A DNA stretch of 64,000 bases from Bacteroidaceae bacterium. GTDB taxonomy: Bacteria > Bacteroidota > Bacteroidia > Bacteroidales > Bacteroidaceae. Shown piece after piece: positions 27,796 to 35,590 of this stretch; the first letter of the stretch is position 1; the number at the start of each line of letters is the position of its first letter. A program made the translations under genes and the position numbers. The stretch is taken from assembly GCA_017466065.1 (NCBI GenBank), contig JAFTUV010000010.1, forward strand, positions 10,849 through 74,848. Direction: 5' to 3'. The notes beneath the pieces were generated by a model, which ran no database searches, was not told the origin of the DNA, and was given only the letters and a program-made list of their open reading frames with translations.

Positions 27796-28683
27796 GTGAA
27801 CGATACCGCAAACACAAAATGGTCGGGAAAGACCGGGGGGCAAAAATGGATGCAGAAGAGCCTGATTATCCTATTTCGGATGGTTAACATCAGGATTATG
27901 TATGCAATAATGGCACTTGTAATCCCTTTCTATATGATATTTGATAGAAAGGGCTACAATTCTATATATTCATTCTTCCGCAACAGGTTCTCCTACTCCC
28001 CTTTCAAAGCCTTTGTAAATGTATATATAAATCAATTTACATTCGGGCAGGTTATTTTAGACCGCTTTGCGTTCTACGCAGGTAAAAGATTTCAGATAAA
28101 TATCATTGGCAACGAGCACTATGAAGAGCTCATAGGACAGGAGGATGGTTTTCTTATCCTCAGTTCCCACGTTGGAAACTATGAGCTGGCCGGTTATCAT
28201 TTGAAAGCCACGAAGAAGAGCATACACCCACTTATTTATGGTGGGGAAACTGCTACTGTTATGAAAAACAGAAGCAAAATGTTTGCCGGGCATAATATTG
28301 AGATGATTCCGGTAAAATCGGATATGTCACATTTGTTTGAGATTAACAATACGTTAAGGGATGGTAACGTTGTCAGTATGCCGGGCGACAGAATTTTTGG
28401 TTCTGCCAAATTTATCGACCTGACATTCTTGGGGGAAAAGGCAAAATTCCCATTAGGCCCGTTCGCCACAGCAGTGCAGCGTGAAGTTTCAATTATCTCC
28501 ATATTTGTAATGAAGGAGTCGACCAACAAATACACAATCTTTGTAAAAAGGTTCGACACTCCTTCGGGAACAAACAGAAAGGAGAAAATGGAGTTCTTGG
28601 CAAAGCAATTCGTGTCGAATTTGGAGGAGATGGTACAGAAATACCCCACACAATGGTTTAACTATTATGACTTTTGGGAATGA
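27796..28683 (+). CDS. LpxL/HtrB-like lysophospholipid acyltransferase
   Basis: A 295-residue membrane-associated acyltransferase of the lipid A acyltransferase (LpxL/HtrB) family. It starts at a GTG (NDTANTKW...) 15 bases after the ACP stop. A membrane segment is near residues 30-50. The catalytic HX4E motif is LSSHVGNYELAG (about residue 120), later MPGDRIFGSAKF and LGPFATAVQREVSI as in the family. In aryl-polyene clusters such enzymes transfer an acyl chain to or from the glycolipid carrier, or release the polyene from ACP onto a lipid. Tight packing supports a dedicated role. Confidence 0.85.
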   Translation: MNDTANTKWSGKTGGQKWMQKSLIILFRMVNIRIMYAIMALVIPFYMIFDRKGYNSIYSFFRNRFSYSPFKAFVNVYINQFTFGQVILDRFAFYAGKRFQINIIGNEHYEELIGQEDGFLILSSHVGNYELAGYHLKATKKSIHPLIYGGETATVMKNRSKMFAGHNIEMIPVKSDMSHLFEINNTLRDGNVVSMPGDRIFGSAKFIDLTFLGEKAKFPLGPFATAVQREVSIISIFVMKESTNKYTIFVKRFDTPSGTNRKEKMEFLAKQFVSNLEEMVQKYPTQWFNYYDFWE

Positions 28684-29126
28684 GTAAAGAGTTTGAATCG
28701 ATAGACATACTGAAACTGCTTCCGCAACAACCGCCGTTTGTTATGGTGGACAAATTGTTGCATTTCGACCCGCAGGTAACAACCACAGGCCTGCGCATAG
28801 AAAAGGATAATATTTTTGTTGAAAATGGGGTATTTACCCCCTCGGGACTTATCGAGAATATTGCACAGACCTGTGCCGCGAGAATGGGCTACATTAACCA
28901 GTTTATCTACAAGGAGAATGTAAAGCTCGGCTTCATCGGTTCTGTGAGGAATTTGGAGATTGCAAGATGCCCCAAAGCCGGCGAGGAACTTACCACATCC
29001 ATAAAAATTATGGAGGAGGTGTTCCAGATGACATTGGTGGAGGCCGAAGTTAAGGTAGGCGATGAAACTATCGTGACATCGGAAATGAAGATTGCACTTA
29101 GTGACATTGATTCTAATGCTGACTGA
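28680..29126 (+). CDS. FabZ-like hot-dog protein lacking the catalytic histidine
   Basis: A 148-residue hot-dog protein. Start chosen at ATG 28680 (ATGA overlap with the acyltransferase stop); a TTG two codons earlier is less likely. The start ILKLLPQQPPFVMVDKLLHF follows FabZ (LPHRxPFLLVDR). The active-site loop is NGVFTPSGLIENIAQT: the Glu equivalent is kept (E59), but the GHFP histidine, 14 residues earlier in FabZ, is missing (position 45 is Ile). Alone it should be a poor dehydratase. The gene at 35222 shows the opposite pattern, so the two may form one active site, like the heterodimeric dehydratase described for E. coli-type aryl polyenes. Confidence 0.82.
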   Translation: MSKEFESIDILKLLPQQPPFVMVDKLLHFDPQVTTTGLRIEKDNIFVENGVFTPSGLIENIAQTCAARMGYINQFIYKENVKLGFIGSVRNLEIARCPKAGEELTTSIKIMEEVFQMTLVEAEVKVGDETIVTSEMKIALSDIDSNAD

Positions 29127-29127
29127 A

Positions 29128-29556
29128 ATGGAGGCTGAAAAGATACTTGTAGCATCAAAGGAGTTCACTCCCCGATTCAGTGAAGTGGATTCAATGAGCA
29201 TCGTTTGGCACGGCTCGTATCCCCTCTATTTTGAGGATGCACGCGAGGCCTTCGGCGAGAAGTATGGATTGGGCTACCTGTTCATCTATGGGAATGGATA
29301 TTATGCCCCATTGGTGGACTTGGCTTTTCATTACAAGAAACCTATCATCTATGGAATGAAATGCCGCATCAATGTGTATTACAGACCAACACCGGCAGCA
29401 AAAATAATATTCTATTACGAAATTTTTGACACAAGCGACAACTCTCTATGTACCACCGGGCGCACCGTACAGGTGTTTATGGATAAGAATTATCAGTTAG
29501 TGTGGACTAACCCCGAGTTCTATGAGAAGTGGAAAAAAGAAAAGGGGATAGAATGA
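29128..29556 (+). CDS. Hot-dog acyl thioesterase (4HBT-like)
   Basis: A 142-residue hot-dog thioesterase. ATG 29128 is one base after the previous stop; an in-frame ATG at 29116 and a TTG at 29092 would overlap that gene. The motif FSEVDSMSIVWHGSYPLYFEDAR resembles the 4-hydroxybenzoyl-CoA thioesterase signature (xxVDxxGHVxxxxYxxxFExAR), with Asp20-region and the WHG element visible. It may release the polyene from ACP or edit stalled chains. The end overlaps the next ketosynthase start (ATGA), implying translational coupling. Confidence 0.84.
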   Translation: MEAEKILVASKEFTPRFSEVDSMSIVWHGSYPLYFEDAREAFGEKYGLGYLFIYGNGYYAPLVDLAFHYKKPIIYGMKCRINVYYRPTPAAKIIFYYEIFDTSDNSLCTTGRTVQVFMDKNYQLVWTNPEFYEKWKKEKGIE

Positions 29557-30704
29557 TTGTAAAGATTGCAGACAGTATAATATCTCCATTGGGATACAGT
29601 ACCGAGGAGAATTACAACAACATAAAGGCAGGCAACACTAAATTAGTGCTGCACAGCGGTTTATGGAATATACCCCAGCCTTTCATCGGCTCATTATTTG
29701 ACGACGAGGAACTTAATCTCATTTATAATAACAATGTAAAAAGTGATTTTGTTCTGACAAAGTTCGAAAAAATAATGATTCTGTCTGCATCGCAAGCAAT
29801 AGCCCGAGGAGGAATAGACGCTGCATCCGACAAGGTAATATTCATCATTTCCTCCACAAAGGGAAATGTGGAGTTGCTCGATTCCAATCCTTTGAACCTT
29901 CCGCACGAGAGAGTGTTGCTTGGCGGGTCGGCACAGATTGTATGCGACCACTTCAAAAACCCCAACAAGCCCGTAGTTGTTTCGAACGCCTGTATTTCGG
30001 GTGCGTGCGCACAACTCACAGCCGCAAGGCTGCTCGAAGGAGGTAAATATGAATATGCCGTGGTTATCGGTGCTGACGTTCAGTCGAAATTCATCGTTTC
30101 GGGTTTCCAATCATTCAAGGCACTATCGCCCGAGCCCTGCAAGCCCTTTGACAAAAACAGACAAGGGTTGAATGTGGGCGAAGCGGCCGGTAGCATAATC
30201 TTCAAGCGCAAGCAGAAGAACGAGATTGGCAATGCCGAATGGGTGTTGTGCGACGGAGCAATAAGAAACGACGCCAATCACATTTCGGGCCCATCGCGCA
30301 CCGGGGAAGGGAGTTACAGAGCACTGGCAAGAATCACAAACAATATCGACACAAGCAAAATAGGATTGATAAATGTACACGGCACTGCAACTGCTTATAA
30401 CGACGAAATGGAATCCATTGCAATAGGCAGAGCCGGGCTTTCGGACATACCCGTCAATGGCCTGAAAGGATATTACGGGCACACAATGGGAGCAGCCGGC
30501 GTTATTGAGACTATTTTGTCGCAAAAATCCTTGGAGAATAATACTATATTAGGAACCAAAGGATTCTCGGAACCGGGAGTTTCGAACAGGCTTGCAATTT
30601 CCAATAAGAACATTGCAACCGACAAGAAACAGTTTATTAAACTTCTATCAGGGTTCGGAGGATGCAATGTTGCACTATTATATAAGCAAGGAGGAGAGTT
30701 GTAA
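29553..30704 (+). CDS. Beta-ketoacyl synthase 2 (intact)
   Basis: A 383-residue thiolase-fold condensing enzyme. ATG 29553 gives an ATGA junction with the thioesterase; an upstream ATG at 29529 adds only eight charged residues. It is more divergent than FabF at the N-terminus (MIVKIADSIISPLGY), but catalytic residues are complete: C147 in SNACISGACAQL, H276 in INVHGTATAYNDE and H310 in GYYGHTMGAAGV. The short C-terminus ends LLSGFGGCNVALLYKQGG. It may be the starter-selective or iterative KS partnered with one of the inactive KS-like subunits. Confidence 0.9.
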   Translation: MIVKIADSIISPLGYSTEENYNNIKAGNTKLVLHSGLWNIPQPFIGSLFDDEELNLIYNNNVKSDFVLTKFEKIMILSASQAIARGGIDAASDKVIFIISSTKGNVELLDSNPLNLPHERVLLGGSAQIVCDHFKNPNKPVVVSNACISGACAQLTAARLLEGGKYEYAVVIGADVQSKFIVSGFQSFKALSPEPCKPFDKNRQGLNVGEAAGSIIFKRKQKNEIGNAEWVLCDGAIRNDANHISGPSRTGEGSYRALARITNNIDTSKIGLINVHGTATAYNDEMESIAIGRAGLSDIPVNGLKGYYGHTMGAAGVIETILSQKSLENNTILGTKGFSEPGVSNRLAISNKNIATDKKQFIKLLSGFGGCNVALLYKQGGEL

Positions 30705-31303
30705 TGGGCATAGGCAGTTGGGTTAAGATTGATTCGAATCACGTTTGCCTGAATGGCGAGAATGTGAATACCGGGGAGAAAGGGAAAGAACTTTTGGTGG
30801 CCTTGTACCGCAAATACATAAAGGATTATCCCAAATTCTTCAAGATGGACACATTGAGCCGCTTGGGAGTGGTAGCCTGCGACCTGCTGATGGGCAGCAA
30901 AGAGATTGCCGATGGCGACAAGGAGAATATGTCGATTATTCTTTTTAATGCAGCCGGCTCCATAGCCAACGACTCATCGTACCAAAAAACCATTGTTGAA
31001 GACAACTATTTCCCCAGCCCTGCGGTGTTTGTTTACACCCTGCCCAACATAGTAACAGGAGAGATAGCCATCAGACATAAAATATATGGCGAGACTTCGT
31101 TCTACATAACCAAGGATGCCGATGCTACCCAGATATTTGACATTGTAAACAGCAGCCTGCCGAATGATGGTACAGGAACCTGCATCTGCGGCTGGCTGGA
31201 ATGCAAGGCCGACGACGATTTTGAGGCCACGCTGTTTTTATTGGACAACAGCAACGACTGTTTATTTAACATTGAAAATATAAACCGTATTATAAACTAT
31301 TAA
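30704..31303 (+). CDS. Truncated ketosynthase-like protein without catalytic cysteine
   Basis: A 199-residue protein corresponding to the N-terminal half of a beta-ketoacyl synthase. The central phrase YFPSPAVFVYTLPNIVTGEIAIRHK aligns with the KS run SPxxFxxSLxNxxAGxIAIxxG, and GTCICGWLEC with the end of the half-domain. Where KS has TACASG, this has ITKDADA, so the nucleophile is lost, and the half with both histidines is absent. It starts inside the previous stop (TAATG). Probably a structural or carrier-docking subunit like the ketosynthase N-domain-like proteins of aryl-polyene loci; the function is inference. Confidence 0.72.
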   Translation: MGIGSWVKIDSNHVCLNGENVNTGEKGKELLVALYRKYIKDYPKFFKMDTLSRLGVVACDLLMGSKEIADGDKENMSIILFNAAGSIANDSSYQKTIVEDNYFPSPAVFVYTLPNIVTGEIAIRHKIYGETSFYITKDADATQIFDIVNSSLPNDGTGTCICGWLECKADDDFEATLFLLDNSNDCLFNIENINRIINY

Positions 31304-31315
31304 TAATTAAGTAAA

Positions 31316-31573
31316 ATGGAAGATTTGATACTTAAATTGAAAGAGGAGATTATCGAGGTACTTAATCTCGAAGATGTACAACCCGATGATATTCAGAACG
31401 ATGCACCTCTCTTCGGCGAGGGCTTGGGCTTGGATTCCATCGACGCTTTGGAGCTTATTGTACTTATGGAGAAAAACTATGGCATTAAACTGAAAGACGC
31501 TGCCGAGGGTAAAGAGATTTTCAAGTCCATCAGCGTAATGGCAGAATACATAAAGAATAATCGTACAAAGTAA
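31316..31573 (+). CDS. Acyl carrier protein 2
   Basis: An 85-residue acidic ACP. The phosphopantetheine serine is in GLGLDSIDALELIVLME. It differs from ACP1 (GIDSLD versus GLDSID) and has a longer first loop (LNLEDVQPDDIQNDAPLF). It sits directly before the KS3/pseudo-KS pair (8-base gap), suggesting it is the elongation ACP of that pair. Confidence 0.92.
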   Translation: MEDLILKLKEEIIEVLNLEDVQPDDIQNDAPLFGEGLGLDSIDALELIVLMEKNYGIKLKDAAEGKEIFKSISVMAEYIKNNRTK

Positions 31574-31580
31574 ACAGCAA

Positions 31581-32777
31581 ATGAACAGACCGATTTTTAT
31601 TACTGGCGCAGGCATCATTAGTCCCATTGGAACTAATATGAGAGAGGTATCGAATTCTTTAAAGAACAAAGAAGCGGGTATTTCTGCTATAAAGTATTTA
31701 AAAACGGAACATACAGAATTTCCGGTTGGAGAGGTTAAGCTCTCCAACCGCGAAATGATGCAACGACTGAATATCTCGGACGACACCCCCACCACCAGAA
31801 CCTCTCTGATGGGAATATGGGCATTGAAAGAGGCCATCGAGGATGCAGGCCTGTCGTCACAGGATTTAAATGGAACCGGATTTATATCGGGTACCACAGT
31901 AGGAGGAATGGATATGAGCGAGCAGTTCTATCTGGACTTCCTGACAAACAATTCAAAGAACGAGTACATTGCGACACACGATTGTGGTGCGTGTACCGAA
32001 ATGATTGCAGACTATTTTGGAGGTTTCAATTTTGTAACATCGACCTCCACAGCCTGTTCCTCGGCTGCAAATGCAATTATTTTAGGAGCAAATATCATCA
32101 AGAACGGCCTGTCGGACATTGTTATTGTCGGCGGCAGTGAATGTATTACAAAATTCCACTTGAATGGCTTTAACTCATTGATGATATTGGATGAAAAACC
32201 TTGCAGACCTTTCGACGAGACACGAGCCGGACTCAACCTCGGAGAGGGTGCTGCGTATATTGTATTGGAGAGCGAAGATTCGGTAAAAAGAAGAAACGCT
32301 AAGATAAAGGCAGTTCTTAAAGGCTACGGAAATGCCTGCGACGCCTTTCACCAGACAGCCTCATCGCCCGATGGCGAGGGTGCATTCTTATCAATGCGCG
32401 AGGCTATCGATTCGGCAAATTTAAAGTGCGAAGAGATAGATTACATAAATGCACACGGAACAGGAACACCAAACAACGATTTAAGCGAGAGCCAAGCTGT
32501 TATGCGCATATTTGGTGAGGCCGTTCCCCCTATCTCATCCACAAAATCATATACAGGACACACTACCAGCGCATCGGGCTCCATAGAGCTTGCACTATGC
32601 TTAATTGCATTGGAAGAACAGTTCCTGCCTGTAAACTTAAATTGGGAGAACAAGGCCGAGGGCGTTGTTGCCCCTGTAACAGAAAGCCGCCCCTCAAAGC
32701 CCATAAGCAACATTTTGTGTAACTCTTTTGGCTTTGGTGGCAACGACTCTTCATTGATTATTTCTAAATGGGATTGA
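31581..32777 (+). CDS. Beta-ketoacyl synthase 3 (FabF-type, intact)
   Basis: A 398-residue condensing enzyme. Catalytic C159 is in STSTACSSAANAI, H292 in INAHGTGTPNNDLSE and H327 in STKSYTGHTTSASGSIE; the C-terminal SFGFGGNDSSLIISK is canonical. It is immediately followed (2 bases) by a KS-like gene that has lost all three catalytic residues. That is the gene order and pattern of KS-chain-length-factor heterodimers in type II polyketide and aryl-polyene systems. I infer that this is the iterative polyene synthase. Confidence 0.92.
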   Translation: MNRPIFITGAGIISPIGTNMREVSNSLKNKEAGISAIKYLKTEHTEFPVGEVKLSNREMMQRLNISDDTPTTRTSLMGIWALKEAIEDAGLSSQDLNGTGFISGTTVGGMDMSEQFYLDFLTNNSKNEYIATHDCGACTEMIADYFGGFNFVTSTSTACSSAANAIILGANIIKNGLSDIVIVGGSECITKFHLNGFNSLMILDEKPCRPFDETRAGLNLGEGAAYIVLESEDSVKRRNAKIKAVLKGYGNACDAFHQTASSPDGEGAFLSMREAIDSANLKCEEIDYINAHGTGTPNNDLSESQAVMRIFGEAVPPISSTKSYTGHTTSASGSIELALCLIALEEQFLPVNLNWENKAEGVVAPVTESRPSKPISNILCNSFGFGGNDSSLIISKWD

Positions 32778-32779
32778 TT

Positions 32780-33817
32780 ATGAACAAAAAAATATATATA
32801 AACGGTGCCGAACAGATTTCTATTCAGAAGCCTTTGTGCGAAGAGTGGATAGATAATCCTATAATATATGACACTCAATATACACGTTCCATCGAGCCCG
32901 ACTTCAAAGCCTTTCTATCCCCGATAGAGGCACGACGGATGGGCAAGATACTTAAACGCGCATTGGTAGCCTCCCTCTCTTTGCTGAACAAGGTGGGAGT
33001 TAAGGAACCGCAGGCTATTATTACGGGAACCGGGCTCGGATGCATAGAGAACACCGAATTGTTCTTGGATTCTCTATGCAGGAATGGCGAGTCGCTATTG
33101 AAGCCCACACATTTTATGCAATCCACGCATAATACAATAAGTTCGTTGCTGGCCATTCACACAAAGTCACACGGTTACAATGTAACCTATGCACACAAGG
33201 GATTATCGTTCGATTCGGCCCTATACGATGCCTATATGCAGCTTTTGTTGGGCAAGATTGAGAATGCCTTGGTTGGCGGGCACGACGAAATGACCCCCTC
33301 ATACTTTACCCTTCTGGAAAAAATCAACTATGTTGGCGGAGATATGAAGGGCGTGTGCGGAGAGGCTGCCGTTTCGGCATTTTTAAGCAACAAGCACGAG
33401 AACAGCCTCTGCGAGTTTGTGGGAATGAGAATGGTATATAAGCCCACTCCCGAAAAGTTAAGAGAGGAATTGGATAAACTGTTGGCAAAGAACGGATTGG
33501 ACAGCTCATCAATCGACGCGATAATGACCGGAGTTAACGGGAATGTTGCCAACGACGAGGTGTACCCCGACTACATAAATGCAATCTCGCCCGATATTCC
33601 CTTGCTGAAATACAAACACCTGTTCGGCGAGTGCTACACCTCTTCGGGCTTTGCACTGTATGCCGCAGCACACTGTCTGCACTATAACAGAATACCCGGA
33701 CATATGATTTACAAGAACAGTCTGCCGCAGGAAGGTTGCAGAACCATACTTCTTTTAAATCACTCCGATGGCAAGAATTTCAGTATAACATTATTAAAAT
33801 CACTATGTGGAAATTAA
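32780..33817 (+). CDS. Chain-length-factor-like inactive ketosynthase
   Basis: A 345-residue KS-fold protein. ATG 32780 is preferred, two bases after KS3; ATG 32768 would overlap KS3 by 10 bases. The nucleophile region reads NVTYAHKGLSFDSALYDAYM, with His where KS has Cys (ACASG). The first histidine motif (NAHGTGT) is TGVNGNVANDE, and the second (KSxxGH) is HLFGECYTSSG. All three catalytic residues are thus replaced, as in chain-length factors, which shape the pocket of the partner KS. Close packing with KS3 supports a heterodimer. Confidence 0.85.
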   Translation: MNKKIYINGAEQISIQKPLCEEWIDNPIIYDTQYTRSIEPDFKAFLSPIEARRMGKILKRALVASLSLLNKVGVKEPQAIITGTGLGCIENTELFLDSLCRNGESLLKPTHFMQSTHNTISSLLAIHTKSHGYNVTYAHKGLSFDSALYDAYMQLLLGKIENALVGGHDEMTPSYFTLLEKINYVGGDMKGVCGEAAVSAFLSNKHENSLCEFVGMRMVYKPTPEKLREELDKLLAKNGLDSSSIDAIMTGVNGNVANDEVYPDYINAISPDIPLLKYKHLFGECYTSSGFALYAAAHCLHYNRIPGHMIYKNSLPQEGCRTILLLNHSDGKNFSITLLKSLCGN

Positions 33818-34158
33818 TACCATATATACTGATACAGTGTATGTTGTTATCGGGCGGACAGGTCTTTTTGAAGTTCGCCCTGATGCGAACCGAACAGTTC
33901 TGCTGGTCGTGGAGCTACTTCTACGGGCTGCTCACCAACTGGCGTTTCCTTGCCTGCGGAATTTGCTATGGCGTGGGCTCGGTACTATGGATGTATATAC
34001 TGAAAAACTTTCCGTTCAGCATAGCCTATCCTTTGGTTAGTTTAAGCTATGTCATCGGCATTTTTGCAGCCGTTATCTTCTTCCACGAGCAGGTGCCCTT
34101 AACCCGCTGGATAGGCGTACTGTTGATTATGGGCGGCTGTTGTTTAATTGTAAAATAG
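33805..34158 (+). CDS. Four-helix SMR/EamA-like membrane protein
   Basis: A 117-residue protein with four transmembrane helices, resembling small multidrug resistance/EamA half-size transporters and the ArnE/ArnF flippase subunits. Visible segments are LIPYILIQCMLLSGGQVFLK, FLACGICYGVGSVLWMYIL, PFSIAYPLVSLSYVIGIFAAV and WIGVLLIMGGCCLIV. The start is inside the end of the previous gene (13-base overlap, other frame). The conserved N-terminal Glu of SMR drug exporters is not visible in helix 1. An inner-membrane flippase for the lipid-linked product is a reasonable inference from context. Confidence 0.82.
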   Translation: MWKLIPYILIQCMLLSGGQVFLKFALMRTEQFCWSWSYFYGLLTNWRFLACGICYGVGSVLWMYILKNFPFSIAYPLVSLSYVIGIFAAVIFFHEQVPLTRWIGVLLIMGGCCLIVK

Positions 34159-34167
34159 ACAGACACT

Positions 34168-34794
34168 ATGATGAGAAAATTTGCACTTATAATATTCACC
34201 ATATTAGGATTGAGCATCCATTCTTATGCTCAAACTATCAATCAAGAGGAACTTATCGCCAAGGTAAACAAAGCCGCCGGCGATATAAAATCGTTGGAGT
34301 GCGAATTCACTCAGACAAAGCATATATCTCTTCTCAAAGACAAAATGCAGTCGAACGGAAAGATGTATTATAACAACAGCAGCAAACTACGATGGGAGTA
34401 TCTGTCTCCATATAAATATTGTTTCATCCTGAACGATACAAAGGTGTCTTTGGCCTCATCGACCAAAAAGGATGTCATTGATATTAAAAACAACCAGATG
34501 TTTCAGGAGATAGTGAAAATTATGATGAACAGCGTTACAGGCAAATGCCTGTCGAGCTCTTCCGATTTTAGGGTGAACGTCACGGTCGATGGCAACAGGA
34601 CCATTGCCGTGCTCTACCCCAAGAAAAAGAATTTAAGACAACTGTTCTCGAACATCACACTGCGCTTCAACGCCGACTACTCGATGATTGAAACAGTGGA
34701 ACTATTCGAGAAAAGTGGCGACAAGACAGAAATTAAATTGAAAAACCCCAAACTGAATGGAGAGATTGATGAGAGCGTATTTGCTATTGATTAG
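34168..34794 (+). CDS. LolA-like periplasmic lipoprotein/lipid carrier
   Basis: A 208-residue LolA-fold protein, signal peptide to about residue 22 (HSYAQ). Family marks are LECEFTQTKHISLLKDKMQSN, GKMYYNNSSKLRWEYLSPY and, near the end, ITLRFNADYSMIETVELFE. LolA ferries hydrophobic lipoproteins across the periplasm, and LolA-like proteins occur regularly in aryl-polyene/flexirubin clusters, where they are thought to carry the pigment lipid to the outer membrane. The next gene starts inside its end. Likely works with the MMPL transporter at 45333. Confidence 0.86.
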   Translation: MMRKFALIIFTILGLSIHSYAQTINQEELIAKVNKAAGDIKSLECEFTQTKHISLLKDKMQSNGKMYYNNSSKLRWEYLSPYKYCFILNDTKVSLASSTKKDVIDIKNNQMFQEIVKIMMNSVTGKCLSSSSDFRVNVTVDGNRTIAVLYPKKKNLRQLFSNITLRFNADYSMIETVELFEKSGDKTEIKLKNPKLNGEIDESVFAID

Positions 34795-35215
34795 CCTCAT
34801 ATTCAGCCTGTCGCTTGCAAAAGCCGGCAACACCCACCCGTTTTTCCCAACAAACGAAGGTGAGAGAAGAGAATATACAAGCACAATACAATTCAACCGC
34901 AATACACTTTCGGGAATATGTATAGTTAAGAAAGAGGAGAATAAATATATAGGAACATTTATTAACGAATTCGGGATAAAGGCATTCGACTTTATATACG
35001 ACCACAAAAGGAAGAATGTAAAAATTCTCAACACCATAGAATTCTTAAATAAATGGTACATAAAAAGAGTGATAAGAAAAGACTTGAAGTTTTTATTCAC
35101 CAATAAATGCAACTTCAAGAAAAAAAAGAGAGAAATTGCATATAGCGACAGTTGCATTATATTAACAGACAACAAATACAATATTCAATATAGTTTCAAA
35201 CCCCTTATAAAATAA
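34769..35215 (+). CDS. Small secreted protein of unknown function
   Basis: A 148-residue protein with a signal peptide (MRAYLLLISLIFSLSLAKAG), overlapping the LolA-like gene by 26 bases in another frame. An in-frame ATG at 34757 is possible, but MRAYLL gives the cleaner signal. The mature part is basic and beta-rich, without cysteine pairs or known motifs. In position (after the LolA-like gene) it resembles the small exported proteins found in aryl-polyene loci whose function is unknown. It may be a periplasmic partner. Confidence 0.7.
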   Translation: MRAYLLLISLIFSLSLAKAGNTHPFFPTNEGERREYTSTIQFNRNTLSGICIVKKEENKYIGTFINEFGIKAFDFIYDHKRKNVKILNTIEFLNKWYIKRVIRKDLKFLFTNKCNFKKKKREIAYSDSCIILTDNKYNIQYSFKPLIK

Positions 35216-35221
35216 AAAGCT

Positions 35222-35590
35222 ATGAAACTACTAAATGACTTCTTTACCATTAATTCATCGGCCGAAAATGGCAATGAACTAATATACAACATACACCTGA
35301 ACAAAGAGCATTTTATATACGCGGCCCACTTCCCGGGCAACCCCATTACCCCCGGCGTGTGCATTATGCAGATGGTTCAGGAGCTGATAGAGCAGCACTT
35401 GAATGCGAAATTACAATTAAAGACACTGAACAACATTAAATATATGTCGGTAATTTCCCCTGTAACAGATGCCGACATAAGCATCGGCGCATCATATACT
35501 CAAAATGACGGCACAGTGAAGATTAAAGGAGTCATAAAGAACGAGAGTGCAATATTTACAAAATATTCTGCTACATACATAAAATTATGA
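35222..35590 (+). CDS. Hot-dog dehydratase-like protein with His but no catalytic Glu
   Basis: A 122-residue hot-dog protein of the 3-hydroxyacyl-ACP dehydratase type. It has the FabZ active loop AAHFPGNPITPGVCIMQMVQ. H36 matches the FabZ histidine, but the position 14 residues on, Glu in FabZ (LILEAMAQ), is Gln (Q50). The other FabZ-like protein (28680) has Glu but lacks His. The simplest reading is a heterodimer that shares the dyad. ApeI-type single proteins should be compared before excluding independent activity. The stop overlaps the next start by ATGA. Confidence 0.82.
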   Translation: MKLLNDFFTINSSAENGNELIYNIHLNKEHFIYAAHFPGNPITPGVCIMQMVQELIEQHLNAKLQLKTLNNIKYMSVISPVTDADISIGASYTQNDGTVKIKGVIKNESAIFTKYSATYIKL

